NCBI RefSeq assembly: GCF_000280925.3
Contig: NZ_CP012109.1
Span: 7,212,501-7,276,500, forward strand
Length of the DNA: 64,000 bases
Reading direction: 5' to 3'
DNA from: Myxococcus hansupus
GTDB lineage: Bacteria; Myxococcota; Myxococcia; Myxococcales; Myxococcaceae
Under the pieces are notes generated by a model. That model did not search any database and had not been told where the DNA came from. It saw only the letters and a list, made by a program, of their open reading frames with translations. Below, piece after piece: positions 18,315 to 27,047 of the stretch. Each line of letters begins with the position of its first letter. Position 1 is the stretch's first letter. The position numbers and the translations under genes are program-made.

Positions 18315-20918
18315 ATGGCCATCCGCTACGCGCTATCCAACGGGCTCACCGTTGTCTTCGAGGAGCAGCACGCCGCCAAGGTCGCGGCCTTCCAGGTCTG
18401 GGTCAAGGCTGGGAGCGCCGATGAGCGGCCGGACCAGGCGGGACTGGCCCACCTGCACGAGCACATGCTCTTCAAGGGCACCGAGCGCCGGGGCCCCGGG
18501 GAGGTCGCCCGCGACGTGGAATCCCATGGCGGTGAAATCAACGCCTGGACCTCCTACGATCAGACGGTCTACCACATCGTCATCGCCAGCCAGTTCGCGC
18601 GCATGGGCCTGGACATCCTGGGCGATGCGGTGCGCCGCTCCGCGTTCGACGCGGGGGAGCTGTCCCGCGAAATCGAGGTGGTCTGCGAGGAAATCAAGCG
18701 CAGCCAGGACACGCCCTCCCGCCGCGCCTCGCGGGACTTGTTCTCCACCGCGTACCAGACGCACCCCTACCGGCTGCCCGTCATCGGCACCGACGCCAGC
18801 GTGCGCAGCTTCACGCGCGAGAAGGTCCTGGAGTTCTACCACCGCCACTACACCCCCAAGAACCTGGTGCTGTCGGTGGCCGGCGACCTGCGCGAGCCCG
18901 AGCTGCGCGAGTGGGTGGAGGACATCTTCGGCGGCGACTGGGGTCGCCCATATGACGGCCGGGTGGCGCGCGCCCAGGAGCCCGAGGCCACGGGACGGCG
19001 CGTGCTGCTGCGTCCGGATGAGGTGAAGGAGGCCTACCTGCACCTGGCCTTCGGGATTCCGCAGGCGGACCACGCGGACGTGCCCGCGCTGGACGTGCTG
19101 GCGATGATCGCCGGCCAGGGTGATGCGTCCCGGCTGGTGCGCGACGTGAAGCGCCGCCTGAACCTGGTCAACGACATCCACACCTTCGCCTATACGCCCA
19201 CCGACCCGGGCATCTTCTCCGCGTCCGCGACGCTCCAGCCCGCCAACGCGCTCCGGGCGCTCGAGGAGACGGCGCGCGGACTGGCCACGCTGCGTGCCAT
19301 GCCGGTGACGGCGGAGGAGCTGGCCACGGCCAAGGCGCTGGTGGAGGCGGAGGCCGTGTACCAGCGCGAGACGGTGCAGGGCATGGCCCGGAAGATGGGC
19401 TTCTACCAGTCCGGCATGGGCAGTCTGGAGGCGGAGGCCCGCTACTACGAGGCCGTGCGCAACCTCACGCCCGAGCACCTGCGCGCCGCCGCCGAGCGCT
19501 ACCTGCGCTTCGACCGCGCCGTCGTCACCGGCCTGTTGCCGGAGGGCACGCCGCTGACGGAGGCCCAGGTGCACGAGGTGCTGGACAGCGTGAGCCGCGA
19601 GCCCGCCGCCGCGCCCTCCGAGCGCAAGCCGCGCAAGGTGGCCGTGAGCGATTCGCCGGTGCGCATCCTGAAGGGCTCGGGCACGGGGCCCAGCGACATC
19701 ATCACGGAGAAGCTGCCTTCGGGCGCGACGATTGTCGTGCGCGTGGAGCCCGCGGTGCCGCTGTTCGCCGTGCGCGCCGCGTTCCAGGGCGGCCTGCGCT
19801 ACGAGACGACCGAGAACAACGGCATCACCACCCTGCTCACCCGCTGCCTCACGCGTGGGACGCCGACGCACGACGCGGAGGAGATTTCCGACCTCATCGA
19901 CGTGTACGCGGGCAGCCTGGGTGGACAGGGTGGCCGCAACTCGGTGGGCCTGCGCGGCGAGTTCCTCTCGCGCCACTTCGAGCCGGCGTTCCGGCTGGTC
20001 GCCGACTGCTTGCTGAACCCGTCCTTCCCCGAGGCCGAGGTCACCCGCGAGCGCACGCTGCTGCTCCAGGACATCCTCACGCGCGAGGACAAGCCGTCCA
20101 GCGTCGCCTTCGACCTGTTCGGGAAGACGCTGTACCGCACGCACCCGTACCGCATGCCCACCTCCGGTGAGCACGCCTCGGTGGAGAAGCTGACGCCAGA
20201 GGACCTGCGCGCGTGGCACGCGGCGTACATGGACCCGTCCCAGCTCACGCTCAGCGTGGTGGGCGATGTGAAGGTGGACGAGGTGATGGCGCTGGCCCAC
20301 GAGTACTTCGGCAAGCCGCGCGGCAAGGCGGCCCCGCCGCCCGTCGTGCCGATGGAGCCGCAGATGGACGGGCCCCGGCAGGAGAAGAAGGTGCTGGCCA
20401 AGGCGCAGGCGCACCTGGTGCTCGGCTTCCCGGGCGCGCGGGTGAGCGACCCGTGGCGGCACGCGCTGGAGGTGCTCTCCACGGTGCTGTCCGGCCAGGG
20501 CGGCCGGCTCTTCGTGGAGCTGCGGGACAAGCGCTCCATGGCGTACAGCGTCAGCGCGTTCGCCTCCGAGGGCGTGGATCCGGGCTTCTTCGCCGTCTAC
20601 ATGGGCACCAGCCCGGAGAAGGTGGACGCGGCGCTGGAGGGCATCCGCGAGGAGCTGCGGCGCGTGCGCGACGAGCCCATCCCCGCCGAGGAACTGGCCC
20701 GCGCCAAGCAGCACCTCATTGGCACGCACGAGATTGGCTTGCAGCGCAACGGCGCCCGCGCGGCGCTGCTGGGGCTGGATGCCTGCTACGGGCTGGGCCA
20801 GGACAACTTCCTGCACTACGCCGAGCACGTCGCCGCGGTGACGGCGGAGGACGTGCGCGAGGTGGCGCGCAAGGTCATCGACTTCGACCGGAGCGCGCTG
20901 ACCATCGTCGGGCCGTAG
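18315..20918 (+). CDS. Double-domain M16 (insulinase/pitrilysin) zinc peptidase
   Basis: An 867-residue protein with two fused M16 halves. The N-terminal half has the inverted zinc motif HLHEH (His46, Glu49, His50) with the third ligand in EIEVVCEEIKRSQD about 75 residues later. The C-terminal half (from about residue 470) keeps the fold (RVEPAVPLFAVRAAFQGGLRYE; LSVVGDVKVDEVMALAHEYFG) but has no HxxEH and is inactive. No signal peptide precedes the domain, so the enzyme appears cytoplasmic unless the start is wrong. It is divergent from the coiled-coil gene across 200 nt that show no clear promoter. Confidence 0.88.
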   Translation: MAIRYALSNGLTVVFEEQHAAKVAAFQVWVKAGSADERPDQAGLAHLHEHMLFKGTERRGPGEVARDVESHGGEINAWTSYDQTVYHIVIASQFARMGLDILGDAVRRSAFDAGELSREIEVVCEEIKRSQDTPSRRASRDLFSTAYQTHPYRLPVIGTDASVRSFTREKVLEFYHRHYTPKNLVLSVAGDLREPELREWVEDIFGGDWGRPYDGRVARAQEPEATGRRVLLRPDEVKEAYLHLAFGIPQADHADVPALDVLAMIAGQGDASRLVRDVKRRLNLVNDIHTFAYTPTDPGIFSASATLQPANALRALEETARGLATLRAMPVTAEELATAKALVEAEAVYQRETVQGMARKMGFYQSGMGSLEAEARYYEAVRNLTPEHLRAAAERYLRFDRAVVTGLLPEGTPLTEAQVHEVLDSVSREPAAAPSERKPRKVAVSDSPVRILKGSGTGPSDIITEKLPSGATIVVRVEPAVPLFAVRAAFQGGLRYETTENNGITTLLTRCLTRGTPTHDAEEISDLIDVYAGSLGGQGGRNSVGLRGEFLSRHFEPAFRLVADCLLNPSFPEAEVTRERTLLLQDILTREDKPSSVAFDLFGKTLYRTHPYRMPTSGEHASVEKLTPEDLRAWHAAYMDPSQLTLSVVGDVKVDEVMALAHEYFGKPRGKAAPPPVVPMEPQMDGPRQEKKVLAKAQAHLVLGFPGARVSDPWRHALEVLSTVLSGQGGRLFVELRDKRSMAYSVSAFASEGVDPGFFAVYMGTSPEKVDAALEGIREELRRVRDEPIPAEELARAKQHLIGTHEIGLQRNGARAALLGLDACYGLGQDNFLHYAEHVAAVTAEDVREVARKVIDFDRSALTIVGP

Positions 20919-20957
20919 CCGTGTGAAGGCAGGCCCCTCGGGACCGCGCGCCGCCGC

Positions 20958-21869
20958 TTAAAGGGCGGTGCTCCCGAGGGCGCCTTCGATGGCGTCGAGC
21001 AGCGGCTGCGCGGGAGCACCTGGGAGCTGGGCGCAGCCTCGCGCCAGCTCGCGCTTCATGCGCAGCCGGTCTGGCTGGGTGCGGGCTTCTCCGGCCAGTG
21101 TCTGGGGATCCACGGGCGACGCCAACAGCGTGGCGCAGGTGCGGAAGGTCTCCAGCCGGTCGAGGTCCGCCTCCTCCAGCGTCACGGGCATCCCATCCAG
21201 CGCCAGTCCGGCGAAGGAGAGTTCGCGAATCTCGTCCGCGGTCAGCACCAGGGCTCCGTTGAGCGTGAGCCTGGGCTGAGGTGGCGGCCCTTCGCCGCCC
21301 GCCAGCTCCACCACGCCGTCCACGGGCTTCTTCTCGCAGGGGACCTCGCGCAGGGACAGCAACTCATCCGCCTTGCGCGTCTCCCGCGTCTCGCCACCCT
21401 GGTTCAGTTGGACGATGCCGGCCACCACCGCCGGGACACCGACGATGAGCAGGCCCAGGCCCCAGCCCGTGGCCACCTCCCGGCCGGACGCGCCGTAGCG
21501 GCCTTGCGCGTCGATGGCGGTGCGGTTCGGTGAATCCGAGAACCACGTGCGTCCCGCCAGCAGCGTCCCGCCCAGCACCGTGAAGATGCCCCCCATGCTC
21601 ACCGCCGACGCCGCGCCCCGGGAGTGGTGCGTGGAGATGACGTCCTCCGCGTACTCGCCATGCTCCTCCGCGCGGCAGATGTCCGCCGAGGAGAACGCCA
21701 ACGTGAGCCGGGGCCACTGCACCTGTGTAGTGGCGAAGGGAATGCGCTCGTTCAGCGCCGTCTCCCGGGAGTAGGTGCGAATCAGCGGCCCGCGCTCGGT
21801 GCGCCGCTCCACGTCCAGCGGTGTGCACCCCACCGCCGCCACCAACGCCCCCACGCCCAGACGCTTCAT
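20958..21869 (-). CDS. Predicted lipoprotein with membrane segments, unknown function
   Basis: A 303-residue protein with a signal peptide ending in a lipobox (VAAVGC, Cys15). Two further hydrophobic Gly-rich segments occur at about 95-115 (SMGGIFTVLGGTLLAG) and 140-165 (WGLGLLIVGVPAVVAGIVQL). The C-terminal half is soluble and ends in a helical region with TCATLLASP and GCAQLPGAP. I do not recognise a family. ATG at 21869 overlaps the stop of the upstream lipoprotein gene (ATGA), so the two form a pair. Confidence 0.65.
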   Translation of the reverse strand: MKRLGVGALVAAVGCTPLDVERRTERGPLIRTYSRETALNERIPFATTQVQWPRLTLAFSSADICRAEEHGEYAEDVISTHHSRGAASAVSMGGIFTVLGGTLLAGRTWFSDSPNRTAIDAQGRYGASGREVATGWGLGLLIVGVPAVVAGIVQLNQGGETRETRKADELLSLREVPCEKKPVDGVVELAGGEGPPPQPRLTLNGALVLTADEIRELSFAGLALDGMPVTLEEADLDRLETFRTCATLLASPVDPQTLAGEARTQPDRLRMKRELARGCAQLPGAPAQPLLDAIEGALGSTAL

Positions 21870-22231
21870 GGCCGCTGCCCTTCCCAGAAGAAGCCCGCCG
21901 CGTCCGGGCATTCGGAGAGAAACCGCCGCGCGTCCGAACAGGTCGGAGGGTTCGCCGTGGTGGGCCCCCGTCCGAGCAGGGCCTCCCGGCACTTCAGGAC
22001 GCGCTCCCGAGACGGGTCCGAGAAGGAGAAGGCGTCGTCCTCGCACCCGGTCCGCTGGAGGAGCGTGGACTCACACGCCGCCCCCGGGACGAGCTGCGCC
22101 GACACGCCGGGACAGGCCGCCGTCTGACAGAGCCGGACGACGACATCCCGACAGACCGAGGCATCCGGCGCTTCCGGACCGGAGCAGGCAGTCAGGCAGA
22201 CCCAGGGCCACCAGCGAAAGAGGTGTTTCAC
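21866..22231 (-). CDS. Small Cys-rich lipoprotein
   Basis: A 121-residue protein starting at GTG 22231, with a signal peptide ending in CLTAC (Cys16). The mature part has about ten cysteines (for example SVCRDVVVRLCQTAACPG and GCEDDAF), so it is probably disulfide-stabilised on the outer membrane or in the periplasm. No known family was recognised. It is the first gene of a two-gene unit with the lipoprotein below it and is divergent from prmA across a 40-nt gap. Confidence 0.65.
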   Translation of the reverse strand: MKHLFRWWPWVCLTACSGPEAPDASVCRDVVVRLCQTAACPGVSAQLVPGAACESTLLQRTGCEDDAFSFSDPSRERVLKCREALLGRGPTTANPPTCSDARRFLSECPDAAGFFWEGQRP

Positions 22232-22242
22232 GGCGCTTCCAC

Positions 22243-22248
22243 GCTAGC
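22243..22248. promoter_or_regulatory. GCTAGC palindrome shared by divergent lipoprotein and prmA genes
   Basis: The 40-nt gap between the divergent starts at 22231 and 22272 holds the palindrome GCTAGC. It lies 12 nt from the GTG on the minus strand and 24 nt from the prmA ATG. It may act as a -10-like element in one or both directions; the prmA side also has a ribosome site (AAAGGG). Confidence 0.35.
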
Positions 22249-22271
22249 CACGACGGGATTAAAGGGCCCGC

Positions 22272-23138
22272 ATGTCCCAGACCTATCTGTCACTCACCGT
22301 GGAGTTGCCCGAGGAAGCGTCCGAGGCCGTACAGGACCTCCTCCACGAGTCGGGCGCACTGGGCCTCGAGGTGCGGGATCGCGAAGGGCCCATCATGCCG
22401 GGCGTGCGCGCACCGAACCCTGGCGAGGCCATTGTCATTGCCTACTTCGACGAGCGCGACACCGCCGAGGCCGCCCTCGATGAGGTGAAGGAGTCCCATC
22501 CCGACGCGAAGCTCACGTTGGACGAGCAGCCCCAGCAGGACTGGAGCAACGAGTGGAAGTCGCTCATCAAGTCCGTGCACGTGGGCCGCTTGTGGGTCGG
22601 TCCGCCCTGGGACAAGGCGAATGCCCCGGCGGGCACCGTGCAGCTCATCATCGAACCGAAGATGGCCTTTGGCACCGGTGACCACCCGACGACGGCACTG
22701 TGCCTCGCCGCCGTGGACGCGTACATGGCCGAGCACCCGGGGGCCTCCGTCCTCGACGTGGGCACCGGCACGGGCGTGCTGGCCATCGCCGCCAAGAAGC
22801 TCGGCGCGGGCCGGACCGTGGCCACGGACAATGACCCCATCTCCGTGGAGCTGGCGCAAGAGAACCAGACGGAGAACGGCACCCCGGACATCGAGGTGTC
22901 CGGCAAGGAGCTGACGCAGGTGGAGGGCACCTTCGACCTGGTGCTCGCCAACATCCTGGCCAACACCCTCATCGAGCTGGCGCCCCTGATTGTGGCGAAG
23001 ACGAAGGACCGGCTCGTGCTCGCGGGCGTGCTGTCGCACCAGCGCGAGGACGTGGAGGCCGCCTATCGCAACCTGGGCCTCACCGTGCTGCCCGGTGCCA
23101 CCCAGGGCGAGTGGGTGCGCATCGAACTGAAGCGCTGA
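22272..23138 (+). CDS. prmA: Ribosomal protein L11 methyltransferase PrmA
   Basis: A 288-residue SAM-dependent methyltransferase that trimethylates ribosomal protein L11. The family marker FGTGDHPTT precedes motif I (VLDVGTGTGVLAIAAKKLG), and the catalytic-region motif reads VLANILANTLIELAP. The N-terminal L11-recognition domain is about residues 1-95. Length and order of motifs are standard. AAAGGG lies 6 nt before the ATG. Confidence 0.92.
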   Translation: MSQTYLSLTVELPEEASEAVQDLLHESGALGLEVRDREGPIMPGVRAPNPGEAIVIAYFDERDTAEAALDEVKESHPDAKLTLDEQPQQDWSNEWKSLIKSVHVGRLWVGPPWDKANAPAGTVQLIIEPKMAFGTGDHPTTALCLAAVDAYMAEHPGASVLDVGTGTGVLAIAAKKLGAGRTVATDNDPISVELAQENQTENGTPDIEVSGKELTQVEGTFDLVLANILANTLIELAPLIVAKTKDRLVLAGVLSHQREDVEAAYRNLGLTVLPGATQGEWVRIELKR

Positions 23139-23199
23139 GGCGGATGACCTCTTGGAGCGCCGGGCATCGAATTGCGTTGGGTCCGGCGCCCCATCCGCC
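23139..23199. terminator. Nested inverted repeat directly after the prmA stop
   Basis: GGCGGATG at 23139-23146 pairs perfectly with CATCCGCC at 23192-23199. Inside it GCGCCGG at 23157-23163 pairs with CCGGCGC at 23183-23189. The structure starts right after the prmA stop and lies between convergent genes, so it could end transcripts from both sides. There is no following T-run, so it is not a classic intrinsic terminator; it may instead protect a 3' end. Confidence 0.4.
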
Positions 23200-23273
23200 C
23201 TCTCGGTGTGGAACTCGAGGGCCCGGGCCATGCCTGTGGGCCCCTCCGCACCTGAAGTCCGGCGGAGACGGAC

Positions 23274-24395
23274 CTACTGCGCCTCGACACGGAGCGGCCG
23301 CAGCGCCGAATCCAGCTCCACGACGGCGGTGCCCAGTCCTCCGCTCTGCATGCGGGAGTAGCGGACATCGCGGATGGTGACGCGCCAGCCGTCGGGCTGT
23401 TCCTCCACCTGATACGAGGGGAGCCGCAGCCAGTTGGCCAGCCCACGAATCTGGGGCGCAGACAACGCGGCCTCGATGATGGGCCCCGGCTGGGGCTCAC
23501 GCGGCGCGCTGGGGTCGCTGATGCGGAAGCGGCCCTCGGCCTCCGCCAGGAAGTCAGCGCGGACGAAGTGGTAGCGGTCCGGCCCCAACGCGATGATGTC
23601 CCGCACGAAGGGATTGGCCGGCAGCGGCCCCGCGATGGTGCGCTCCACGGGCAGGTTCTGCGCCCGAAGCCACGCCATCGCGCGCGGCGCCGCCACCTGC
23701 GAACCGACGAAGATGGCGCTCAGGTAGAGCACCAGCCCCACGCCGCACACCGTGGCCACCCGCTGCGCGGAGAGAATGTGCGTTCCACGCAGCCGCAGCC
23801 AGAGGATGGCGGCCACGCCCACGCACCACAGCACCTTCGCCGGCCACGGCACGAAGACGGGGAACATGATGAGCGCGGTGGAAGCGGCGCCCAGCACGCA
23901 CCACCCGGCCGCCGACTTGCGCGTGCGCGCGTCCGCCATGATGACGGAGGTCCCCGCGAGCAGCCATACCCACGGGTCGATGATGAAGAGCGCGTCGCCG
24001 TAGAACCACGCGCCATCGAAGGGCATCAGCAGCCGGACGCCGTATGTGTTGAGCCAGTCCAGCGCGGGGTGGCTCAGCACGGAGAGCGTGGACAACAGCA
24101 GCAACGGCCCGACGCGCGCCGGCGGAAGGTCCGGGTGCTTGCGCCTTCGCACATACCGGTCCCACAGCAGCATCAACCCCGTGAGCACGAAGGGCCATAG
24201 ACTCAGGGCCAGCACGCCGTGCGTCCATCCCCTGCGCCAGTAGAGGGAGGCATCCGAGCCTCCAAGGGCGAAGACCGCATCGACATCCGGCAGGTTGGCA
24301 CCGATGACGAGCGTCGCGGTGGCCAGCGGCGTGGTGCGCTTCAGCCCCGCCTCCGCCATCCATGCGCCAACGAGCGAGTGCGCCAGATTGTCCAT
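23274..24395 (-). CDS. YdjM/DUF457-type membrane-bound metal-dependent hydrolase
   Basis: A 373-residue integral membrane protein of the family annotated as membrane-bound metal-dependent hydrolases. The N-terminus MDNLAHSLVG, then NLPDVDAV, RRGWTHGV and LSHPALDWLNTYGVRLL, give the conserved His/Asp set. About six membrane segments occupy residues 50-210, followed by a soluble C-terminal domain of about 140 residues. The true substrate of this family is unknown. TATAGG lies 12 nt before the ATG on the minus strand. Confidence 0.8.
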   Translation of the reverse strand: MDNLAHSLVGAWMAEAGLKRTTPLATATLVIGANLPDVDAVFALGGSDASLYWRRGWTHGVLALSLWPFVLTGLMLLWDRYVRRRKHPDLPPARVGPLLLLSTLSVLSHPALDWLNTYGVRLLMPFDGAWFYGDALFIIDPWVWLLAGTSVIMADARTRKSAAGWCVLGAASTALIMFPVFVPWPAKVLWCVGVAAILWLRLRGTHILSAQRVATVCGVGLVLYLSAIFVGSQVAAPRAMAWLRAQNLPVERTIAGPLPANPFVRDIIALGPDRYHFVRADFLAEAEGRFRISDPSAPREPQPGPIIEAALSAPQIRGLANWLRLPSYQVEEQPDGWRVTIRDVRYSRMQSGGLGTAVVELDSALRPLRVEAQ

Positions 24396-24568
24396 GCCAG
24401 GACCTATATCCCAGACGGCTCGCGCATCACCTCAGCGTGCCCACGGGTGTCTGTGCCCATGGGAAGGAGGTCCGCCGCGCGCCCCGTGCATTCCCTCAGG
24501 CGGGCAGGTCTTGACCCAACGCGAGGGACCGAACTACGGAACGCTTCCTACCCGGAATCTCTCACCGC

Positions 24569-24775
24569 ATGAAAGTCCTGCTCATCATCGTCGGTGTACT
24601 GCTCGCGATCGCGGCCCTGACCTTCTATGGATACATCGTGCCCCTCGCCTGCGGGATGAACACCACCGGATGCAGCGAGGATCTCGGATTCTTCACCCAG
24701 AAGGCCCTGGTGCTGTTCTGGCCCGCATTCTTGCTAGGAGTAGCCCTGACCTCTTACGGCATCATCCGGAAGTAA
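24569..24775 (+). CDS. Small two-helix membrane protein
   Basis: A 68-residue protein with two hydrophobic segments, about residues 2-25 (VLLIIVGVLLAIAALTFYGYI) and 45-64 (LVLFWPAFLLGVALTSYGII). The loop between them has two cysteines (ACGMNTTGCSED). I do not recognise it. Its codon use is less GC-biased than its neighbours. The only support is its membrane-like pattern and the clean open frame; no clear ribosome site precedes the ATG. Confidence 0.5.
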   Translation: MKVLLIIVGVLLAIAALTFYGYIVPLACGMNTTGCSEDLGFFTQKALVLFWPAFLLGVALTSYGIIRK

Positions 24776-24803
24776 CCCACGATGGGCCCGAGGGCCGCGA
24801 CGC

Positions 24804-24810
24804 TGCTAGC
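24804..24810 (+). promoter_or_regulatory. TGCTAGC element before the AraC-type gene
   Basis: TGCTAGC ends 11 nt before the GTG start at 24822. Read as an extended -10 (TG, one base, TAGCGT), transcription would begin within a few bases of the start codon. The same word occurs before two carboxylase genes in this window. Confidence 0.35.
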
Positions 24811-24821
24811 GTCACGCCCCC

Positions 24822-25868
24822 GTGGAGACGCCGCCCCCATCCCGGCCACCGGCCGACGTCCGTTCCCAGCTCGTGGGGCCGCTGCTCGCGTACCTGCGCG
24901 CGACGGGGCACGACCCCACGCCGCTGGTGGAGCGCTTCGGCCTGCCCACCAACGCCGGTGAACTCCCCGAGGTCACCCTCCCCCTCGCCACGCTCCACGC
25001 CTTCCTCGACGCGGCCGAGGCCCTGTCGGGCGACGCCTTCCTCGGGCTCCACGTCGCGCAGCGCGTCCCCCGGGGCAACTACGGCCTGGTCGAGTACATC
25101 GCCCGCGCCTCCCCCACCGTGCGGGACACCTTCCGCGCCCTGGCGCGCTACATGGCCCTGCTCGAGCCCACGTGGCAGGCGTCCTTCCAGGATGCTCCGG
25201 ACGGCAGCGGCACCTTCATCTACAGCATCCCCGGCGAGCCCCTGGCCTACGGCCGCCACGCCAGCGAGTACGGCCTGGCCCTCTTCGTCCACGTCGGGCG
25301 ACAGCTCACCGCGCACACGTGGAAGCCCCGCGACGTCGCCTTCGCGCACCCCGCCCCCTCAGACATCCGTCCCCTGGTGGAGCACTTCGGCGTCACCCCG
25401 GCGTTCGGAGAGGGACGCAACGCCCTGACGCTGGACGCCGCCACGCTGGCGCTGCGCATCGTGGACGCCGACCCCGTGCTCCTCTCCGTCCTGGAGCGCG
25501 CCGCGGAGGTGCCCGGTCCACCGCCCCCCGCCGAGCCTCCCGCCCCACCCTTCGTCCGGGACGTGCGCGACGCCGTCCGCTCCTCGCTGAGCGACGGGGC
25601 ACCTCAAATGGGCGACGTGGCGAAGCGACTCCACGTCAGCCCCCGCACCCTCCAACGCCGGCTCACGGAAGCCGGCACGTCCTTCCAGGACGAGGTCGAC
25701 GCGGTGCGCCGTGAGCTGGCCTTCGAGTACCTGCGCAACGCCCAGCTCGGCGTCAGCGAGGTGGCGTTCCTATTGGGGTACTCGGAGCTGAGCACCTTCG
25801 ACCGCGCCTTCAAGCGATGGACGGGTTTGACGCCCCGCGTCTGGCGCGAGCAGACCGAGGCGGGCTGA
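24822..25868 (+). CDS. AraC-family transcriptional regulator (OruR/ArgR-like)
   Basis: A 348-residue regulator with an N-terminal arabinose-binding-like domain of the PF12625 type (about residues 15-200, for example GDAFLGLHVAQRVPRGNYGLVEY) and a C-terminal AraC DNA-binding domain (MGDVAKRLHVSPRTLQRRLTEAG; EVAFLLGYSELSTFDRAFKRWTG). The start is GTG at 24822. Regulators of this subgroup often respond to amino acids or lipids. The two Mpo1-like membrane proteins just downstream on the same strand are possible targets. Confidence 0.88.
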   Translation: METPPPSRPPADVRSQLVGPLLAYLRATGHDPTPLVERFGLPTNAGELPEVTLPLATLHAFLDAAEALSGDAFLGLHVAQRVPRGNYGLVEYIARASPTVRDTFRALARYMALLEPTWQASFQDAPDGSGTFIYSIPGEPLAYGRHASEYGLALFVHVGRQLTAHTWKPRDVAFAHPAPSDIRPLVEHFGVTPAFGEGRNALTLDAATLALRIVDADPVLLSVLERAAEVPGPPPPAEPPAPPFVRDVRDAVRSSLSDGAPQMGDVAKRLHVSPRTLQRRLTEAGTSFQDEVDAVRRELAFEYLRNAQLGVSEVAFLLGYSELSTFDRAFKRWTGLTPRVWREQTEAG

Positions 25869-25997
25869 CCCCGCAGCCCGCGAACGGGCGCCCAGGCTGG
25901 CGTGTCCTGCCAGGAGATTGGCGTCCTCGGCCAGGAAACCTGGCGCCACTTCCCCTACGCTGCCGAGCCTCCACACCCCTTCGCTTCCGGAGGACGC

Positions 25998-26492
25998 ATG
26001 CTCAAGCCCCAGGTCGCCGCCCTTTTCGACGAGTACTACTCTTCGCATCAGCACCCGACGAATCGGCTGACGCACAAGGTCGCCATCCCGCTCATCGTGC
26101 TCCACATCGTCGCCATGCTGGACTGGGTGCATCTGCTGGCGGTGCCGGCGATTCCCGGCGGCTCGCTGACGTTGGGCATGGTGGTGTTGGCGCTGGCCGC
26201 CGTCTGGTACCTCCGCGCCGACGTGAAGCTGGGCCTCATCGTGGTGTTGTTCATGGCCGCGTGCTTCCCGGTGGGCCGGATGATGCCCACGTGGAGCGTG
26301 GTGGCGGTGGCGGCGTTCGCGTGGCTGGTGCAGCTCGCCGGACACAGCGTCTGGGAGAAGAAGTCGCCCTCCTTCCTCACCAACATGGTTCACGCGCTGG
26401 TGGGCCCGCTCTTCTTCGTGGGTGTGCTCCTGGGGGACTACGTCCTCAAGCCGCAGCAGCAGGCCACGTCGTCCACGCCGGTCCGCGCTTAA
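25998..26492 (+). CDS. Mpo1/DUF962-like membrane protein, copy 1
   Basis: A 164-residue membrane protein of the Mpo1/DUF962 family. The N-terminal motif FDEYYSSHQHPTNRLTHKVAIPL carries the conserved His residues, and the C-terminal helix region has LAGHSVWEKKSPSF. Yeast Mpo1 is an Fe-dependent dioxygenase in alpha-oxidation of 2-hydroxy fatty acids; bacterial members are largely untested. ATG at 25998 follows GGAGG with 5 nt spacing; the longer open frame upstream has no such site. About four membrane helices. Confidence 0.78.
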   Translation: MLKPQVAALFDEYYSSHQHPTNRLTHKVAIPLIVLHIVAMLDWVHLLAVPAIPGGSLTLGMVVLALAAVWYLRADVKLGLIVVLFMAACFPVGRMMPTWSVVAVAAFAWLVQLAGHSVWEKKSPSFLTNMVHALVGPLFFVGVLLGDYVLKPQQQATSSTPVRA

Positions 26493-26500
26493 TCCCCGTC

Positions 26501-27016
26501 ATGACGAGCTTCGCCGACAAGCTGCGCGTCTGGCTCCCCCTGCACGAGAACGGCGTCAGCCGCGCCGTGCACTTCGTGGGGGCCTACCTCTTCATCTTCG
26601 CGCTGCTCGTGCCGCTCAGCCTGCTCCGGCTGCCCGTGGGTGACGTGACGCTCACCGGGGCCCACGCGCTGCTCCTGGCCGTGGTGCTCTACGCCGTCAC
26701 CTTGGAGTGGACGGCGGGGCTGCTCATGGCGGTGCCGCTGGCCCCCACCCTGCTCGCCGCGGAGGCGGTCGTCGCCCGCTTCCCCGCGGGCACCGCCGTC
26801 GCGGTGGCGCTGGGCGTCATGGCCGTGCGCTTCGCGCTCGTCGTCGGCGCGCACGTCGTCTTCGAGAAGAAGACCCACGGCCTGTCCCTGGGCGGGCCGC
26901 TGCTCTTCTTCATCGAGCCGGTGTACCTGCTCACCGTCGCCCTCTTCTCGCTGGGCATGAAGCAGTCGCTCCACGCCGAGGTGAAGGCGGGGCACGGGGC
27001 CTCTCTCCCCGCGTGA
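26501..27016 (+). CDS. Mpo1/DUF962-like membrane protein, copy 2 (diverged)
   Basis: A 171-residue membrane protein 8 nt after copy 1. It has the same overall plan: an N-terminal segment LPLHENGVSRAVHFVGAYLF, about four helices, and GAHVVFEKKTHGL near residue 128 matching GHSVWEKKSPSF of copy 1. The His-rich HQHPTNRLTHK segment of copy 1 is only partly kept (one His in LHENG, one in VHFVG), so activity may differ. The pair probably arose by duplication and may form a heteromeric membrane unit. Confidence 0.68.
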   Translation: MTSFADKLRVWLPLHENGVSRAVHFVGAYLFIFALLVPLSLLRLPVGDVTLTGAHALLLAVVLYAVTLEWTAGLLMAVPLAPTLLAAEAVVARFPAGTAVAVALGVMAVRFALVVGAHVVFEKKTHGLSLGGPLLFFIEPVYLLTVALFSLGMKQSLHAEVKAGHGASLPA

Positions 27017-27047
27017 GTCCGCGGGTTCAACGGGCCGTGACGGCGCC

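Noticed and set aside
24511..24540. TTGACC with an 18-nt spacer and TACGGA as a promoter for the 68-residue membrane protein
   Set aside because: The second element matches a -10 consensus at only two of six positions.
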